Part shown: positions 33,319 through 44,310 of the stretch, one piece after another
Position numbering within the stretch: the first letter of the stretch is position 1
How the letters are laid out: every line of letters begins with the position of its first letter
Source of the DNA: Conchiformibius steedae
GTDB lineage: Bacteria; Pseudomonadota; Gammaproteobacteria; Burkholderiales; Neisseriaceae
Length of the DNA stretch: 64,000 bases
Assembly (NCBI RefSeq): GCF_014054725.1
Contig: NZ_CP059563.1
Location: 1,329,749 to 1,393,748 of the forward strand
Direction: 5' to 3'
The notes under the pieces: model-generated
The model's database searches: none
Told to the model about the DNA's origin: nothing
Seen by the model: only the letters and a program-made list of their open reading frames with translations
Made by a program: the position numbers and the translations under genes

Positions 33319-33330
33319 GCTGCAATGCGC

Positions 33331-34806
33331 TTATTTATCCAAACCGTCTTGCACCATTTGCGCCGCTTTTAAAACGGCGCGGGCTTTGTTTTGCGTTTCC
33401 TGCCATTCGGCTTCTTCTTCCGAATCGGCAACAATGCCGCCGCCGCTTTGTACATACAGGGTTTGGTTTTTAATCACGGCGGTGCGGATGGCAATCGCCA
33501 AATCCATATCGTTGTTAAAGCCCCACACGCCCACTGCGCCGCCGTAAATATTGCGTTTTTCGGGTTCTAATTCTTCAATAATTTCCAAGGCGCGGACTTT
33601 GGGCGCACCCGATAGCGTACCAGCGGGGAAAGTGGCGGCGAGAATATCCATATTGTTGATGTTGTCGCGCAGACGTCCTTCCACATTGGAAACGATGTGC
33701 ATCACATGCGAATATTTTTCAATCACCATTTTGTCGGTAACCTGTACCGAACCCGTTTGGCTGATGCGTCCGACATCGTTGCGCCCCAAATCAATCAGCA
33801 TGGTGTGTTCGGCGGTTTCTTTCGGGTCGGCGAGCAATTCGGCGGCGTGTTGCGCGTCCTGTTCGGGCGTGGCACCGCGCAGGCGCGTTCCCGCAATCGG
33901 GCGCACAATCACTTTGTCGCGTTCGCGGCGCACCAAAATTTCGGGTGATGAACCGACAATATGGAAATCGCCAAAATCATAATAAAACAGATAGGGCGAG
34001 GGATTGAGCGTGCGTAAGGCGCGGTAGAGCGCGAGCGGCAAATCGGTAAACGGCAGGCTGATGCGCTGGCTGGGGACAACCTGCATACAGTCGCCGTCCA
34101 AAATATAGTCGCGCACGCGGCGGACGTAATCTTTGTAATGCGCTTCGCCTGTGAGGTGTTCGGGCGTGGTGTGTGCGCTGCCGAGCGACAGGGGAATGGC
34201 AACGCTTTGGCGCAGTTGTTCGCGCAAATCTTCCAAACGGCTGCGGGCGTGTTCGTAACCGAGCGGGTCGGCGGGGTCGGCGTAAACAATCAGGTAGATT
34301 TTGCCGCTTAAATTGTCAATCACCGCCAATTCTTGCGACAGCATCAGCAGAATATCAGGCGTGCCTAAAGGGTCGTTTTTCAGGCTGCCTGAAAGGCGGT
34401 GCGCCAGATGTTCAAAATAGTAAATGCTTTCGTAACCGAAATAGCCCACCAATCCGCCAGTAAAACGCGGCAGTTGCGGAATCTCGGGCGTTTTAAAACG
34501 GGCGTGGTAGGCTTCAATAAAGGGCAGGGGATTGCCCTCGTGGGTTTCGGTGAGTTGGTGCTGTTCATACACTTCGGTGCGCTGCCCCGACACTTTTAAA
34601 TAGGTATGGCAGGGCAGTCCGATAAAGGAATAACGCCCGAAGCGTTCGCCGCCGACTACCGATTCAAGCAGATAGCTGAACGGGCGGTTGGCAAGTTTTA
34701 AATACAGCGACAGGGGCGTGTCCAAATCGGCAAGCAGTTCTTGCACCAAGGGAATGCGGTTATAGCCTTGGGCGGCTTGGGCAAGGTATTCGGTTTTGCT
34801 AATCAT
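33331..34806 (-). CDS. trpE: Anthranilate synthase component I
   Basis: 491 residues. The N-terminal feedback-binding domain includes [20 protein letters not shown] with the LLES motif for tryptophan. The chorismate-binding core includes [59 protein letters not shown] and [16 protein letters not shown]. It makes anthranilate from chorismate with a TrpG glutaminase, which is not adjacent. A palindromic uptake sequence is embedded in the coding region at 34379-34393. Confidence 0.96.
   Translation of the reverse strand: MISKTEYLAQAAQGYNRIPLVQELLADLDTPLSLYLKLANRPFSYLLESVVGGERFGRYSFIGLPCHTYLKVSGQRTEVYEQHQLTETHEGNPLPFIEAYHARFKTPEIPQLPRFTGGLVGYFGYESIYYFEHLAHRLSGSLKNDPLGTPDILLMLSQELAVIDNLSGKIYLIVYADPADPLGYEHARSRLEDLREQLRQSVAIPLSLGSAHTTPEHLTGEAHYKDYVRRVRDYILDGDCMQVVPSQRISLPFTDLPLALYRALRTLNPSPYLFYYDFGDFHIVGSSPEILVRRERDKVIVRPIAGTRLRGATPEQDAQHAAELLADPKETAEHTMLIDLGRNDVGRISQTGSVQVTDKMVIEKYSHVMHIVSNVEGRLRDNINNMDILAATFPAGTLSGAPKVRALEIIEELEPEKRNIYGGAVGVWGFNNDMDLAIAIRTAVIKNQTLYVQSGGGIVADSEEEAEWQETQNKARAVLKAAQMVQDGLDK
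34379..34393. repeat. Intragenic palindromic DNA uptake sequence in trpE
   Basis: TTCAGGCTGCCTGAA. The plus strand reads AGGCTGCCTGAA (the dialect of this genome) and the minus strand reads AGGCAGCCTGAA (the Kingella-type dialect), sharing most bases. It encodes part of the segment GSLKNDPLG of TrpE. Confidence 0.85.
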
Positions 34807-34849
34807 GATGACGGGGTTCGGGTGGGACGGTTGGTAGCCTGAAAACGGT

Positions 34850-35233
34850 TTACAAAATGGTATGTGCGGGTTCGTAATGAATCACTTCGCGGATTTGGTT
34901 GTGTTCGTTTACCAGCACCACTTTGGGCTGGTGGGCGGCGATTTCGGGTTCGGACAACATCACATACGACATAATAATCACAATATCGCCCGCCTGTACA
35001 CGCCGCGCCGCCGCGCCGTTTAAGCAAATCACACCGCTGCCGCGTTCGCCTGCAATGGTGTAGGTTTCAAAACGTTCACCGTTGTTGTTATTGACAATTT
35101 GTACTTTTTCATTGACCAAAATGCCGGCGGCATCCAGCAAATCCAAATCAACGGTAATACTGCCGACATAGTTTAAATCGGCTTGGGTAACGGTGGCGCG
35201 GTGGATTTTACCGCCTAAAAGGGTACGGAACAT
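34850..35233 (-). CDS. panD: Aspartate 1-decarboxylase proenzyme
   Basis: 127 residues, the normal PanD length. The self-cleavage site is YVGSITVD, giving a pyruvoyl group from Ser25 after Gly24; Lys9 in LLGGKIHRA and Tyr58 in [13 protein letters not shown] are the other active-site residues. The chain also contains the conserved [12 protein letters not shown]. It makes beta-alanine for pantothenate and CoA. It lies between trpE and cysK on the same strand, 43 bp upstream of trpE. Confidence 0.96.
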   Translation of the reverse strand: MFRTLLGGKIHRATVTQADLNYVGSITVDLDLLDAAGILVNEKVQIVNNNNGERFETYTIAGERGSGVICLNGAAARRVQAGDIVIIMSYVMLSEPEIAAHQPKVVLVNEHNQIREVIHYEPAHTIL

Positions 35234-35271
35234 GGTGTTTGGTATCGGCGTAAAAAAGCCGCTATTTTAGC

Positions 35272-35293
35272 AAAAAACCCGCCTGATGGCGGG
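35272..35293 (-). terminator. Rho-independent terminator of cysK
   Basis: The minus strand reads CCCGCC-atca-GGCGGG followed by six T, 24 bp after the cysK stop codon. Confidence 0.9.
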
Positions 35294-35317
35294 TGTGTGT
35301 GGGGAATCTGGCGGATT

Positions 35318-36250
35318 TTAGGCTAAATCGGCAAACAGGGCGGTAGAAAGGTAGCGTTCGCCGTAAGAGGGAATCAGCACCACAATCAGTTTGCCTGCGT
35401 TTTCGGGTTTGGCGGCCAATTGCAGGGCAGACCACACGGCTGCGCCCGATGAAATACCCACCAATACGCCTTCCTGACGTGCCATGGCGCGGGCGGTTTC
35501 CAGCGCATCGTCGTTGCTCACGCGAATCACGCCGTCATAAATTTCGGTATTTAAGTTTTTGGGGATAAAGCCCGCGCCAATGCCTTGAATGGGGTGCGGA
35601 CCTTTGGCACCGCCGCTTAATACGGGCGAGGCATCGGGTTCAACGGCAAAAACCTGTACGCTGCTTTTTTTGGCTTTCAGCACTTCGCCTACGCCTGTAA
35701 TCGTGCCGCCTGTGCCGACACCACCAACAAAAATATCCACTTGTCCATCGGTATCGTTCCAGATTTCTTCGGCGGTGGTGCGGCGGTGGACTTCGGGATT
35801 GGCAGCATTTTCAAACTGCTGCGGCATAAAATAACGGCTTGGGTCGCTGTCGGCAAGCTCTTGGGCTTTGGCAATTGCGCCACCCATGCCTTCGGCGGCG
35901 GGGGTCAGCACCAGTTCCGCACCAAAGGCGCGTAACAGCATACGGCGTTCTTGGCTCATGCTTTCGGGCATGGTGATGACCAGTTTGTAGCCTTTGGCGG
36001 CGCACACCATTGCCAAACCAATGCCCGTGTTGCCGCTGGTGGGCTCAACAATAATGGTATCGGCGTTGATGCGCCCGCTTTGTTCGGCGGCTTCAATCAT
36101 GGCGGCGGCGATGCGGTCTTTGACGCTGTTACCAGGGTTAAAAAATTCCAGCTTTGCCACCACGCGGGCAGGCAAACCTTCCGACAGGCGGTTCAGTTGT
36201 ACCAAAGGGGTGTTGCCGATTAAATCGGTAATGCTGTTGGCGATGTTCAT
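35318..36250 (-). CDS. cysK: Cysteine synthase A (O-acetylserine sulfhydrylase)
   Basis: 310 residues. The PLP lysine is Lys44 in [13 protein letters not shown]. The substrate loop TSGNTGIG and the phosphate-binding [17 protein letters not shown] are intact, as is [12 protein letters not shown] near the C-terminus. It forms cysteine from O-acetylserine and sulfide. AAAGGAAGGAATGTT precedes the ATG as a strong ribosome-binding site. It is a single transcription unit closed by a terminator at 35272, divergent from gph. The C-terminal region [17 protein letters not shown] is the usual CysK end. Confidence 0.96.
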   Translation of the reverse strand: MNIANSITDLIGNTPLVQLNRLSEGLPARVVAKLEFFNPGNSVKDRIAAAMIEAAEQSGRINADTIIVEPTSGNTGIGLAMVCAAKGYKLVITMPESMSQERRMLLRAFGAELVLTPAAEGMGGAIAKAQELADSDPSRYFMPQQFENAANPEVHRRTTAEEIWNDTDGQVDIFVGGVGTGGTITGVGEVLKAKKSSVQVFAVEPDASPVLSGGAKGPHPIQGIGAGFIPKNLNTEIYDGVIRVSNDDALETARAMARQEGVLVGISSGAAVWSALQLAAKPENAGKLIVVLIPSYGERYLSTALFADLA

Positions 36251-36371
36251 AACATTCCTTCCTTTAAAGCAGGCTATTTAAAAGCGCACATCTTAACCGA
36301 TGCCGTGCTAAACCGAAAGAATTTACCATGCTTAAAATTAGCTGCCGCAGTTATATGGCGGCTGCGCCTGA

Positions 36372-36377
36372 TATAAT
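36372..36377 (+). promoter_or_regulatory. -10 box of the gph-recX operon
   Basis: A consensus TATAAT 34 nt upstream of the gph start. The best -35 at 17-nt spacing (AGTTAT) is weak, so an activator or the upstream AT-rich stretch may help. Confidence 0.45.
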
Positions 36378-36410
36378 CGCACCGTTTGTTTGAAACAGGA
36401 TACCTGCCCG

Positions 36411-37121
36411 ATGACTACCCCCATCCGCGCCGTTGCCTTTGATTTGGACGGCACTTTGGTTGATTCCGTTCCCGATTTGGCAGCTTCTGCCAATGCCATG
36501 CGTACCGAGCTGGGCTTGCCCGCGTTGCCACAAAACGAAATACAGGATTTTGTTGGCGATGGCATTCCCGTGCTGGTGCATCGCGCTTTAACAGGTTCGC
36601 GCCACGCCCAAGCCGATATGGTGTTGTTTCAACAAGGTTTGAGCGTGTTTGCCCGCCATTACGCCGCCAATCTTGCCAACGCCACCCGTCCTTATCCCGA
36701 AGCCGAAGCCGCTTTGGGTTTGTTAAAAAGTTTGGGTTTGCCTTTGGCAGTGATTACCAATAAAAACGAAACTTTAGCCGTGAAACTGCTGCGCGATTTG
36801 GGTTTGGATGCTTATTTCAGTATGGTGGTGGGCGGCGACACCTTGCCCGAACGCAAACCGTCGCCTGAACCTTTGCGCCATGTGGCGGAAATTTTAGGCG
36901 TTGAACCTGAACACATGCTGATGGTGGGCGATTCCGCCAATGATATGTTGGCTGCCAAAGCGGCGCGTTGTCCAAATGTATTGGTAACATTTGGTTATGG
37001 CGATGTAGTGGAATTGTCGCGCCATCACGACACCCGTCCCGACCACAGCATCAGCCATTTGCCCGAATTATATGATTGGGTGCGCCAACGCAACGCCGCT
37101 GCCGCAAAGGACAGAGCGTGA
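36411..37121 (+). CDS. gph: Phosphoglycolate phosphatase
   Basis: 236 residues from MTTPIRAVAF. HAD motifs are complete: FDLDGTLVDSVPDL (motif I nucleophile Asp), LAVITNKNE (motif II), and VGDSANDMLAAKAA (motif IV), with the intervening Lys in LPERKPSPEPL. It removes 2-phosphoglycolate formed in DNA repair. recX begins within its stop codon (GTGA overlap). The ribosome-binding site is only a CAGGA about 12 nt upstream. Confidence 0.93.
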   Translation: MTTPIRAVAFDLDGTLVDSVPDLAASANAMRTELGLPALPQNEIQDFVGDGIPVLVHRALTGSRHAQADMVLFQQGLSVFARHYAANLANATRPYPEAEAALGLLKSLGLPLAVITNKNETLAVKLLRDLGLDAYFSMVVGGDTLPERKPSPEPLRHVAEILGVEPEHMLMVGDSANDMLAAKAARCPNVLVTFGYGDVVELSRHHDTRPDHSISHLPELYDWVRQRNAAAAKDRA

Positions 37122-37582
37122 AGCCGCTCAGTTTGAAAGCGCGCGCCTTGGCGATATTGGCGCGGCGCGAAGCAGGACGGGAAGAGTTGCGCCGCAAACT
37201 CGCGCCCCACGCTGCCGATGCGGCGGAATTGGACGCGCTGTTAGACGAATTGGCGGAATCGGGTTGGCAATCTGACCAGCGTTTTACTGAAATGTGGGTA
37301 AACAGCAAAAGCCGCAAACACGGACGTTTGCGTTTGCAGCAGGATTTGGCGGCGCGTGGTGTGGCGCGGGAAACGGTGGCGGAATTTCTGCCCGATGCCG
37401 AAGCGGAACGCCTGCACGCGGTGGCAGTGTTGCGTAAAAAATTTAAAGCTGCGCCCGCCGATGCAGCAGAACGCGCCAAACAAATGCGTTTTTTGAGTTA
37501 TCGCGGTTTTGCCGCAGACACGGTGCAGGCGGCTGTGCGGCAAGCGTGGGACGAAGACGCGCAAGATACTTTTTTTGCTTAA
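37118..37582 (+). CDS. recX: Regulatory protein RecX
   Basis: 154 residues from a GTG overlapping the gph stop codon, with AAAGGA 6 nt upstream. The three-helix RecX repeats are visible, with LKARALAILARREAGREELRR, LDELAESGWQSDQRF and KMRFLSYRGF-type sequence (RAKQMRFLSYRGFAADTV). RecX caps or modulates RecA filaments. It is usually next to recA; here it is coupled to gph instead. No terminator is evident in 37583-37779, and I see no gene there. Confidence 0.88.
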   Translation: MKPLSLKARALAILARREAGREELRRKLAPHAADAAELDALLDELAESGWQSDQRFTEMWVNSKSRKHGRLRLQQDLAARGVARETVAEFLPDAEAERLHAVAVLRKKFKAAPADAAERAKQMRFLSYRGFAADTVQAAVRQAWDEDAQDTFFA

Positions 37583-37779
37583 CTTTCTTTACAAACTCTG
37601 CTATATTCGGCAGGTCAGTTTGGTCTGCACAAGGGGCATTTGCCGTTTTTCTGCCTGCCAAGCTGTTGAATAGAAAAATAGTTTACAACACTCAATTGGG
37701 GATTGGGGCGCGGGCTTTGCTTGTGTAAAAATGTGTAATGTCTGCACCGATGCCCCTCACGCATATAAGGAATGTTCTT

Positions 37780-39153
37780 ATGAACGGCAATACCCACAAA
37801 TCGGCTTTCGTGGCAACGGGGCTGATGCTGTTCGCCCTGTTTTTCGGGGCGGGCAATTTGATTTTTCCCGCTTTTATGGGGCAGCAGGCAGGCAGCAATG
37901 TGTTTACCGCCATGGCGGGTTTTTTGCTGACGGGCGCGGGTTTGCCGCTGCTGGGTGTGATTGCGGTGGGCTATTCCGGCTCGCGCGACGTGCAGGAAAT
38001 GGCTTCGCGGGTTGCGCCGTGGTTTGGTGTGGCGTTTGCGGTGTCGCTGTATTTGGCAATCGGACCGTTGTTTGCCACTCCGCGCACAGCAACAGTGTCA
38101 TTCGGCATCGGTGTTGAGCCATTTTTGAATTTGGAAGGTTTGGACGAAAAAGTCGCTGCCTTTTGGAAAGCAATCGCATTGGCAGGGTTTACGCTGGTGT
38201 TTTTTGCCCTGTCGTACTGGTTGGCGGTGTCCCCTGGTAAGCTGGTGGAGCGTATCGGCAAAATCTTAACCCCCGCGCTGCTGGTATCCATTGCCGTTTT
38301 GGTGGGTTATGCCGCACTCGCCCCGATGGGCGCACCGCCTGCTCCTGACGAAGCCTATCAGCAAAACGTATTTGCCAAAGGTATGATTGAAGGCTACGGT
38401 ACCATGGACGCACTGGCATCGCTGGTGTTTGCCATTATTGTGATTGAAGCGGTGCGCGGCATGGGCGTATCTGATAAAAAACAAATTTTAAGCCTGACCA
38501 CCCGTGCAGGTTTGGTGGCGGCGGGCTGCTTGGCGGTGGTGTATGTGTTTATCGCCTATATGGGCGCGACCAGCGTAGCAGGCATTCAGATGCAGGAAAG
38601 CGGCGCGGCGGTGTTGGCAAAAAGTGCCGAACATTATTTCGGTGGCACGGGCAAAGTGCTGTTGGCGATTATTGTGTTTTTGGCGTGTTTGTCCACTTCA
38701 GTAGGTTTGATTACCGCTTGCGGCGAATACTTTAACCGCTTGTTGCCCGAAATTACCTATCATCAATGGGTGGTGGTGTTTACACTGGTGTCGCTGGTGT
38801 TTGCCAATTTTGGTTTGAGCAACCTGATTAAATATTCCGTTCCCGTGCTGATGCTGCTGTATCCGCTGACGGTGGCACTGATTGCCTTGGTGTTTTTGCA
38901 CAATCTCTTTGGTGGACAACGGTTGGTGTATGTGACCACCATGCTGTTTACCTTGCCGATGGCATTGTTTAGCGGATTGAAAACCCTGCACGAAATGCTG
39001 AAAGGTCCGAAAGATGCGCTGATAATGCAATGGGACGCATCGCTTAAAGGTGCGCTGCCGCTGCACGAATCGGGCTTGGGCTGGGTATTGCCCGCGCTGG
39101 CAGGTCTGATTATCGGTATGTTGATTGCCCGCATGATTGGCAAAAAAGCCTGA
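37780..39153 (+). CDS. brnQ: Branched-chain amino acid carrier BrnQ (LIVCS family)
   Basis: 457 residues with about twelve helices, from MNGNTHKSAFVATGLMLFAL behind AAGGAATGTTCTT. LFFGAGNLIFPAFMGQQAG and GPLFATPRTATVSFGIGVEP are signature segments of the LIVCS sodium-coupled leucine/isoleucine/valine carriers. Imports branched-chain amino acids across the inner membrane. It stands alone, 197 bp after recX and 39 bp before ackA, so co-transcription with ackA is possible. Confidence 0.93.
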   Translation: MNGNTHKSAFVATGLMLFALFFGAGNLIFPAFMGQQAGSNVFTAMAGFLLTGAGLPLLGVIAVGYSGSRDVQEMASRVAPWFGVAFAVSLYLAIGPLFATPRTATVSFGIGVEPFLNLEGLDEKVAAFWKAIALAGFTLVFFALSYWLAVSPGKLVERIGKILTPALLVSIAVLVGYAALAPMGAPPAPDEAYQQNVFAKGMIEGYGTMDALASLVFAIIVIEAVRGMGVSDKKQILSLTTRAGLVAAGCLAVVYVFIAYMGATSVAGIQMQESGAAVLAKSAEHYFGGTGKVLLAIIVFLACLSTSVGLITACGEYFNRLLPEITYHQWVVVFTLVSLVFANFGLSNLIKYSVPVLMLLYPLTVALIALVFLHNLFGGQRLVYVTTMLFTLPMALFSGLKTLHEMLKGPKDALIMQWDASLKGALPLHESGLGWVLPALAGLIIGMLIARMIGKKA

Positions 39154-39192
39154 TTTTTCTCTACACAACAAAACTTTACGGAGTACCCTATT

Positions 39193-40389
39193 ATGTCGGA
39201 AAAACTGATTTTGGTTTTAAACTGCGGCAGCTCGTCGCTGAAAGGCGCAGTGATTGACAGCAGCAACGGCGATGTGCTGTTAAGCTGCTTGGCAGAAAAA
39301 CTCAATCTGCCCGATGCTTTTATTACTTTTAAAATCAATGGTGAAAAAGAACGCTCGGAATTGGCGGACGAGCCCAACCACACGGGCGCAGTAGGCGCAT
39401 TGCTGCAAGAATTGAAAAAACACGGTTTGGACAGCCGCATCGCCGCCATCGGTCATCGCGTGGTAATGGGTGGCGAAGCCTACAGCGAATCGGTATTGAT
39501 TGACGATAAAGTGATTGACGTAATTGAACAGTGCAGCCCGCTTGCGCCGCTGCACAATCCCGCCAACCTGCTGGGTATCCGCGCCGCACAAGCCATTTTC
39601 AGCGGTCTGCCGAATGTGGCGGTGTTTGACACCTCTTTCCACCAAACCATGCCCGCTCACGCCTACACTTACGCCGTTCCGCGCAAATACTACCGCGAAC
39701 AAGGCGTGCGCCGTTACGGTTTCCACGGCACCAGCTACCGTTTTGTTGCCGATGAAACCGCGCGTTTCTTGGGTAAAGACAAAAAAGATTTGCGTATGGT
39801 GATTGCCCACTTGGGTAACGGCGCATCGGTTGCCGCCATTGCCAACGGCGAATCTAAAGACACCAGCATGGGCTTGACCCCGCTGGAAGGCTTGGTGATG
39901 GGTACTCGCGCAGGCGATTTGGATGCGGGCGTTCTGCCTTATCTGGCGCAAAGCACAGGCATGGACATTCAGCAATTAAGCGATATGTTGAACAAACAAA
40001 GCGGTTTGCTGGGGATTTCCGAATTGTCTAACGACTGCCGTGCTATTGAAGAAGCGGCGGAACAAGGTCATGAAGGCGCATTGTTGGCATTGGAAGTGTT
40101 CTCTTACCGTTTGGCGAAATATGTGGCGGCAATGGCAGTGGCAGCAGGCGGTTTGGATGCGCTGGTGTTTACCGGTGGCATCGGCGAAAACTCTTCGCTG
40201 ATTCGTGCCAAAGTGGTGAACTACTGTACCTTCTTGGGCTTGCAGCTGGACGAAGAGAAAAACTTGGCAGCGCGTTTTGGCAATGCAGGCGTGATTACTG
40301 CTGACAACGGCGGTGCAGTAGCGGTGGTTATTCCCACCAATGAAGAACTGATGATTGCACAGGATACTGCGCGTTTGTCGGGAATCTAA
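39193..40389 (+). CDS. ackA: Acetate kinase
   Basis: 398 residues. LVLNCGSSSLKGAVID is the N-terminal phosphate-binding motif, YRFHGTSYRFVADE-type sequence (RYGFHGTSYRF) carries the active-site His, and LGNGASVAAI and TGGIGENSSLIRAKV are the ASKHA nucleotide-binding motifs. It interconverts acetyl phosphate and ADP with acetate and ATP. The partner phosphotransacetylase gene is not adjacent. A strong terminator follows. Confidence 0.97.
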   Translation: MSEKLILVLNCGSSSLKGAVIDSSNGDVLLSCLAEKLNLPDAFITFKINGEKERSELADEPNHTGAVGALLQELKKHGLDSRIAAIGHRVVMGGEAYSESVLIDDKVIDVIEQCSPLAPLHNPANLLGIRAAQAIFSGLPNVAVFDTSFHQTMPAHAYTYAVPRKYYREQGVRRYGFHGTSYRFVADETARFLGKDKKDLRMVIAHLGNGASVAAIANGESKDTSMGLTPLEGLVMGTRAGDLDAGVLPYLAQSTGMDIQQLSDMLNKQSGLLGISELSNDCRAIEEAAEQGHEGALLALEVFSYRLAKYVAAMAVAAGGLDALVFTGGIGENSSLIRAKVVNYCTFLGLQLDEEKNLAARFGNAGVITADNGGAVAVVIPTNEELMIAQDTARLSGI

Positions 40390-40414
40390 ACGATTGTTAA
40401 TGCGTTAAAAAATC

Positions 40415-40446
40415 AAACCCGCGTCCAATTGGGCGCGGGTTTTTTT
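40415..40446. terminator. Bidirectional terminator between ackA and argG
   Basis: AAACCCGCG pairs with CGCGGGTTT around a 10-nt loop, with seven T after it on the plus strand and T on the minus strand. It serves the convergent ackA and argG. Confidence 0.93.
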
Positions 40447-40460
40447 ATGGGATTAAGGGT

Positions 40461-41824
<1,364 letters not shown>

Positions 41825-41869
41825 CCGCCGCATGCGGGTAAACACACGGCATCGGCGGCAAACTGAGCG

Positions 41870-43327
41870 TTATTTTTTCCAATATCCGGGGGTAAACAGC
41901 ACAAATACGGTAAAAATTTCCAAACGTCCCAGTAGCATCACTGCCATACACAGCCATTTTTGCATATCGGATAGGGCAGCGTAGTTTTGCGCGGGTCCGA
42001 CCGAACCCAAACCTGGTCCTGCGTTGGTGATGCACGCCACGGTTGCCGTGAGCGCGGTAATCAAGTCCAAACCCGACATCATCAGCGCAAAAGTAAACAC
42101 CACCACGGTGGCAAAATACACAAAAATAAACGCCATCACCGCCATCGCCACCCGTTCGCTGACACGGCTGCCGTTTACTTTCACGGTACGCACGGCGTTG
42201 GGGTGCAGCAGCAGCGTGGTTTCGCGCAGGGAAAATTTTGCCAACACCAAACCGCGTGCCAATTTGATGCCGCCGCCCATCGAGCCTGTTCCCGCCAAAA
42301 TATTGGACAGAAAAAACATCCACAAAGAAACAATTAAAGGCCATTGGGCAAAATCGGCGTTGGCGAACCCGCTTGCCATGCCGATGGAAACATAGTTAAA
42401 CGCCACAAAACGGAAGGCCTCGTCCAAACGGTAAAAGCCTTTAAACGCCAGATACAGGCTGGCGCAGACGATGCTGCTGCACAGCAAAAACAACATGGTA
42501 CGCACTTCTTCATCGCGCCAGTAGCTGCGTAGGGAACGTTGGCTGATGGCGGCAAAGTGGTTGGCAAAATTGATGCCGCCTGCCAGCGTTGCCAGCATAA
42601 TCACGCCTTCCACAGCAGTAGAATCAAAATGGGCGATGCTGCTGTCGTGGGTGGAAAATCCGCCCAAAGAAAACACCGCCATGGCGTGGCACACGGCATC
42701 AAACCAGCTCATGCCTGCAGCGCGTAATGCCAAACAGGTCAATACGGTAAAACCCAAATACACCAGCCACAGCCGTTTGGCGGTTTGGGAAATGCGCGGG
42801 GCGGTTTTATTGTCTTTTTGAATACCGGGGATTTCGGCTTTAAACAACTGCGTTCCCCCCACGCCCAACATCGGCAGCACCGCAACCGCCAGCACAATCA
42901 AACCCATTCCGCCCAACCAATTAAGCATGTGCCGCCAAAAATTTAGGGCAGGGGCGAGTTTGTCCAAGTTGCCAAATACGGTTGCGCCTGTGGTGGTCAG
43001 CCCGCTCATGGCTTCAAAAAAGGCATCGGTAAATTTGAGCGTGGGATAAAAATACAGGTAAAACGGCATGGCGGCAGCGGCGGCAAACATCAGCCACAGC
43101 AGCACCACCAGCGTGAAACCGTCACGCGGTTTAAGTTCGCGCTGGTGTCGGTAAGTTAAAAAACGCATCACCAGCGACCATACCGTCAGCACCAGCGCAG
43201 TCAGCGCAAATGCGGGCAGTGTGCCGTCGCCGTACAATTGCGACACCACAGCGGGCAACAGCGTAAGCAGGGCAAACAGCAGGTTGAATTTGGATAAAAC
43301 GTGAAAAATCGGCAGCAGTTTGTGCAT
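41870..43327 (-). CDS. trkH: Potassium uptake protein TrkH
   Basis: 485 residues with the four pseudo-repeats of Trk/Ktr/HKT channels. The selectivity-filter loops are GLTTTGATVFG, FSLGGFSTHDSS, GSMGGGIKLARG and TNAGPGLGSVGP, each with the conserved Gly. It forms the membrane pore of the Trk potassium system, gated by TrkA, whose gene is not in this window. The end of the coding region lies 77 bp upstream of argG's start with no terminator seen. Confidence 0.95.
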   Translation of the reverse strand: MHKLLPIFHVLSKFNLLFALLTLLPAVVSQLYGDGTLPAFALTALVLTVWSLVMRFLTYRHQRELKPRDGFTLVVLLWLMFAAAAAMPFYLYFYPTLKFTDAFFEAMSGLTTTGATVFGNLDKLAPALNFWRHMLNWLGGMGLIVLAVAVLPMLGVGGTQLFKAEIPGIQKDNKTAPRISQTAKRLWLVYLGFTVLTCLALRAAGMSWFDAVCHAMAVFSLGGFSTHDSSIAHFDSTAVEGVIMLATLAGGINFANHFAAISQRSLRSYWRDEEVRTMLFLLCSSIVCASLYLAFKGFYRLDEAFRFVAFNYVSIGMASGFANADFAQWPLIVSLWMFFLSNILAGTGSMGGGIKLARGLVLAKFSLRETTLLLHPNAVRTVKVNGSRVSERVAMAVMAFIFVYFATVVVFTFALMMSGLDLITALTATVACITNAGPGLGSVGPAQNYAALSDMQKWLCMAVMLLGRLEIFTVFVLFTPGYWKK

Positions 43328-43420
43328 GGGTGGGGTAGGGGTGTTGTGTTTGGCGTTTATTGTGCCATATTGCGGCAGCGCAGGAAATGCAGGGAAATCA
43401 GGAAAACGGTGTCAAACAGG

Positions 43421-43457
43421 AAAAGAAAACGGTCTTTTGCGCGGGGGCAAAAGACCG
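43421..43457 (-). terminator. Terminator of glpF
   Basis: A perfect 12-bp stem, ACGGTCTTTTGC (43429-43440) and GCAAAAGACCGT (43446-43457), followed by TTTTCTTTTCC on the minus strand, 23 bp past the glpF stop. Confidence 0.9.
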
Positions 43458-43479
43458 TGCGTGTTTTAGAATCAGTTGC

Positions 43480-44229
43480 TTATTTTAAACACAAAAACAA
43501 CAGTCCCGCCAATACCGCGCCCACAATCGGCGCAGTCAGCGGAATAATGCCGTATTGCCAATCGGGTTTGACGCCGCCGAGTTTTTTACCCAACAGCGTC
43601 AATACCATACGCGGACCGCCGTCACGGGCGGGGTTGATGGCATAGCCCGTGGTGCTGCCCAAGCTCAAACCAATCACCCACACCAAAATGGCTACGGGCA
43701 ACGCCCCCAGCGAACCCAAACCGATGGGTGTGGCTTGGCTTTGTTGCGGCAGGGTAATTTCGCCGTTGCCGACCAGATAGTAAATCACAAACAGCAGCAC
43801 AAACGCGCCCACCACTTCATTCATAAAATTGCGTGGCAGATTGCGGATGGCAGGCTCGGTGCAGAAACAGGCACGTTTTGCGCCTTCATCGTCGGTGATG
43901 GCGAAGTGGTCGGCGTAAAACAGCCACACCAAACCCGCACCCAACATCGCACCGATAAACTGCGCCACAATGTACATCGGCACTTTCGCCCACTCAAACA
44001 GCCCTGCGGTTGCCAAGCCGATGCTGACGGCGGGATTCAGATGCGCCCCCGAAGCAGGACCAGCCACCACCACCGCCGCATACACGGCAAACGCCCAAGC
44101 GGTGGTAATCACCATCCAGCCGCCGCCCGTGCCGATTTTGGTGTTTTTCAACACACAGCCTGCTACTACACCGTTGCCGAGTAAAATCATCAGGGCGGTG
44201 CCAATTACTTCTGCGGTAAACGGATTCAT
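43480..44229 (-). CDS. glpF: Glycerol uptake facilitator (aquaglyceroporin)
   Basis: 249 residues with six membrane helices and both half-helices: GAHLNPAVSIGLA and GYAINPARDGGPR. The Asp after the second NPAR marks the glycerol-conducting branch rather than water-only aquaporins. It is the third gene of a glycerol cluster ordered glpD-glpK-glpF on the minus strand, 81 bp after glpK, and is closed by a strong terminator. It lets glycerol diffuse in for trapping by GlpK. Confidence 0.95.
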   Translation of the reverse strand: MNPFTAEVIGTALMILLGNGVVAGCVLKNTKIGTGGGWMVITTAWAFAVYAAVVVAGPASGAHLNPAVSIGLATAGLFEWAKVPMYIVAQFIGAMLGAGLVWLFYADHFAITDDEGAKRACFCTEPAIRNLPRNFMNEVVGAFVLLFVIYYLVGNGEITLPQQSQATPIGLGSLGALPVAILVWVIGLSLGSTTGYAINPARDGGPRMVLTLLGKKLGGVKPDWQYGIIPLTAPIVGAVLAGLLFLCLK

Positions 44230-44310
44230 TTTGTGTTCCTTTTTTGAATTTGACGGGGAAAACGGTCGGGGCGCGGCGCGTGATGATTGCCGCTGCCCCG
44301 TAGGGAAGAT

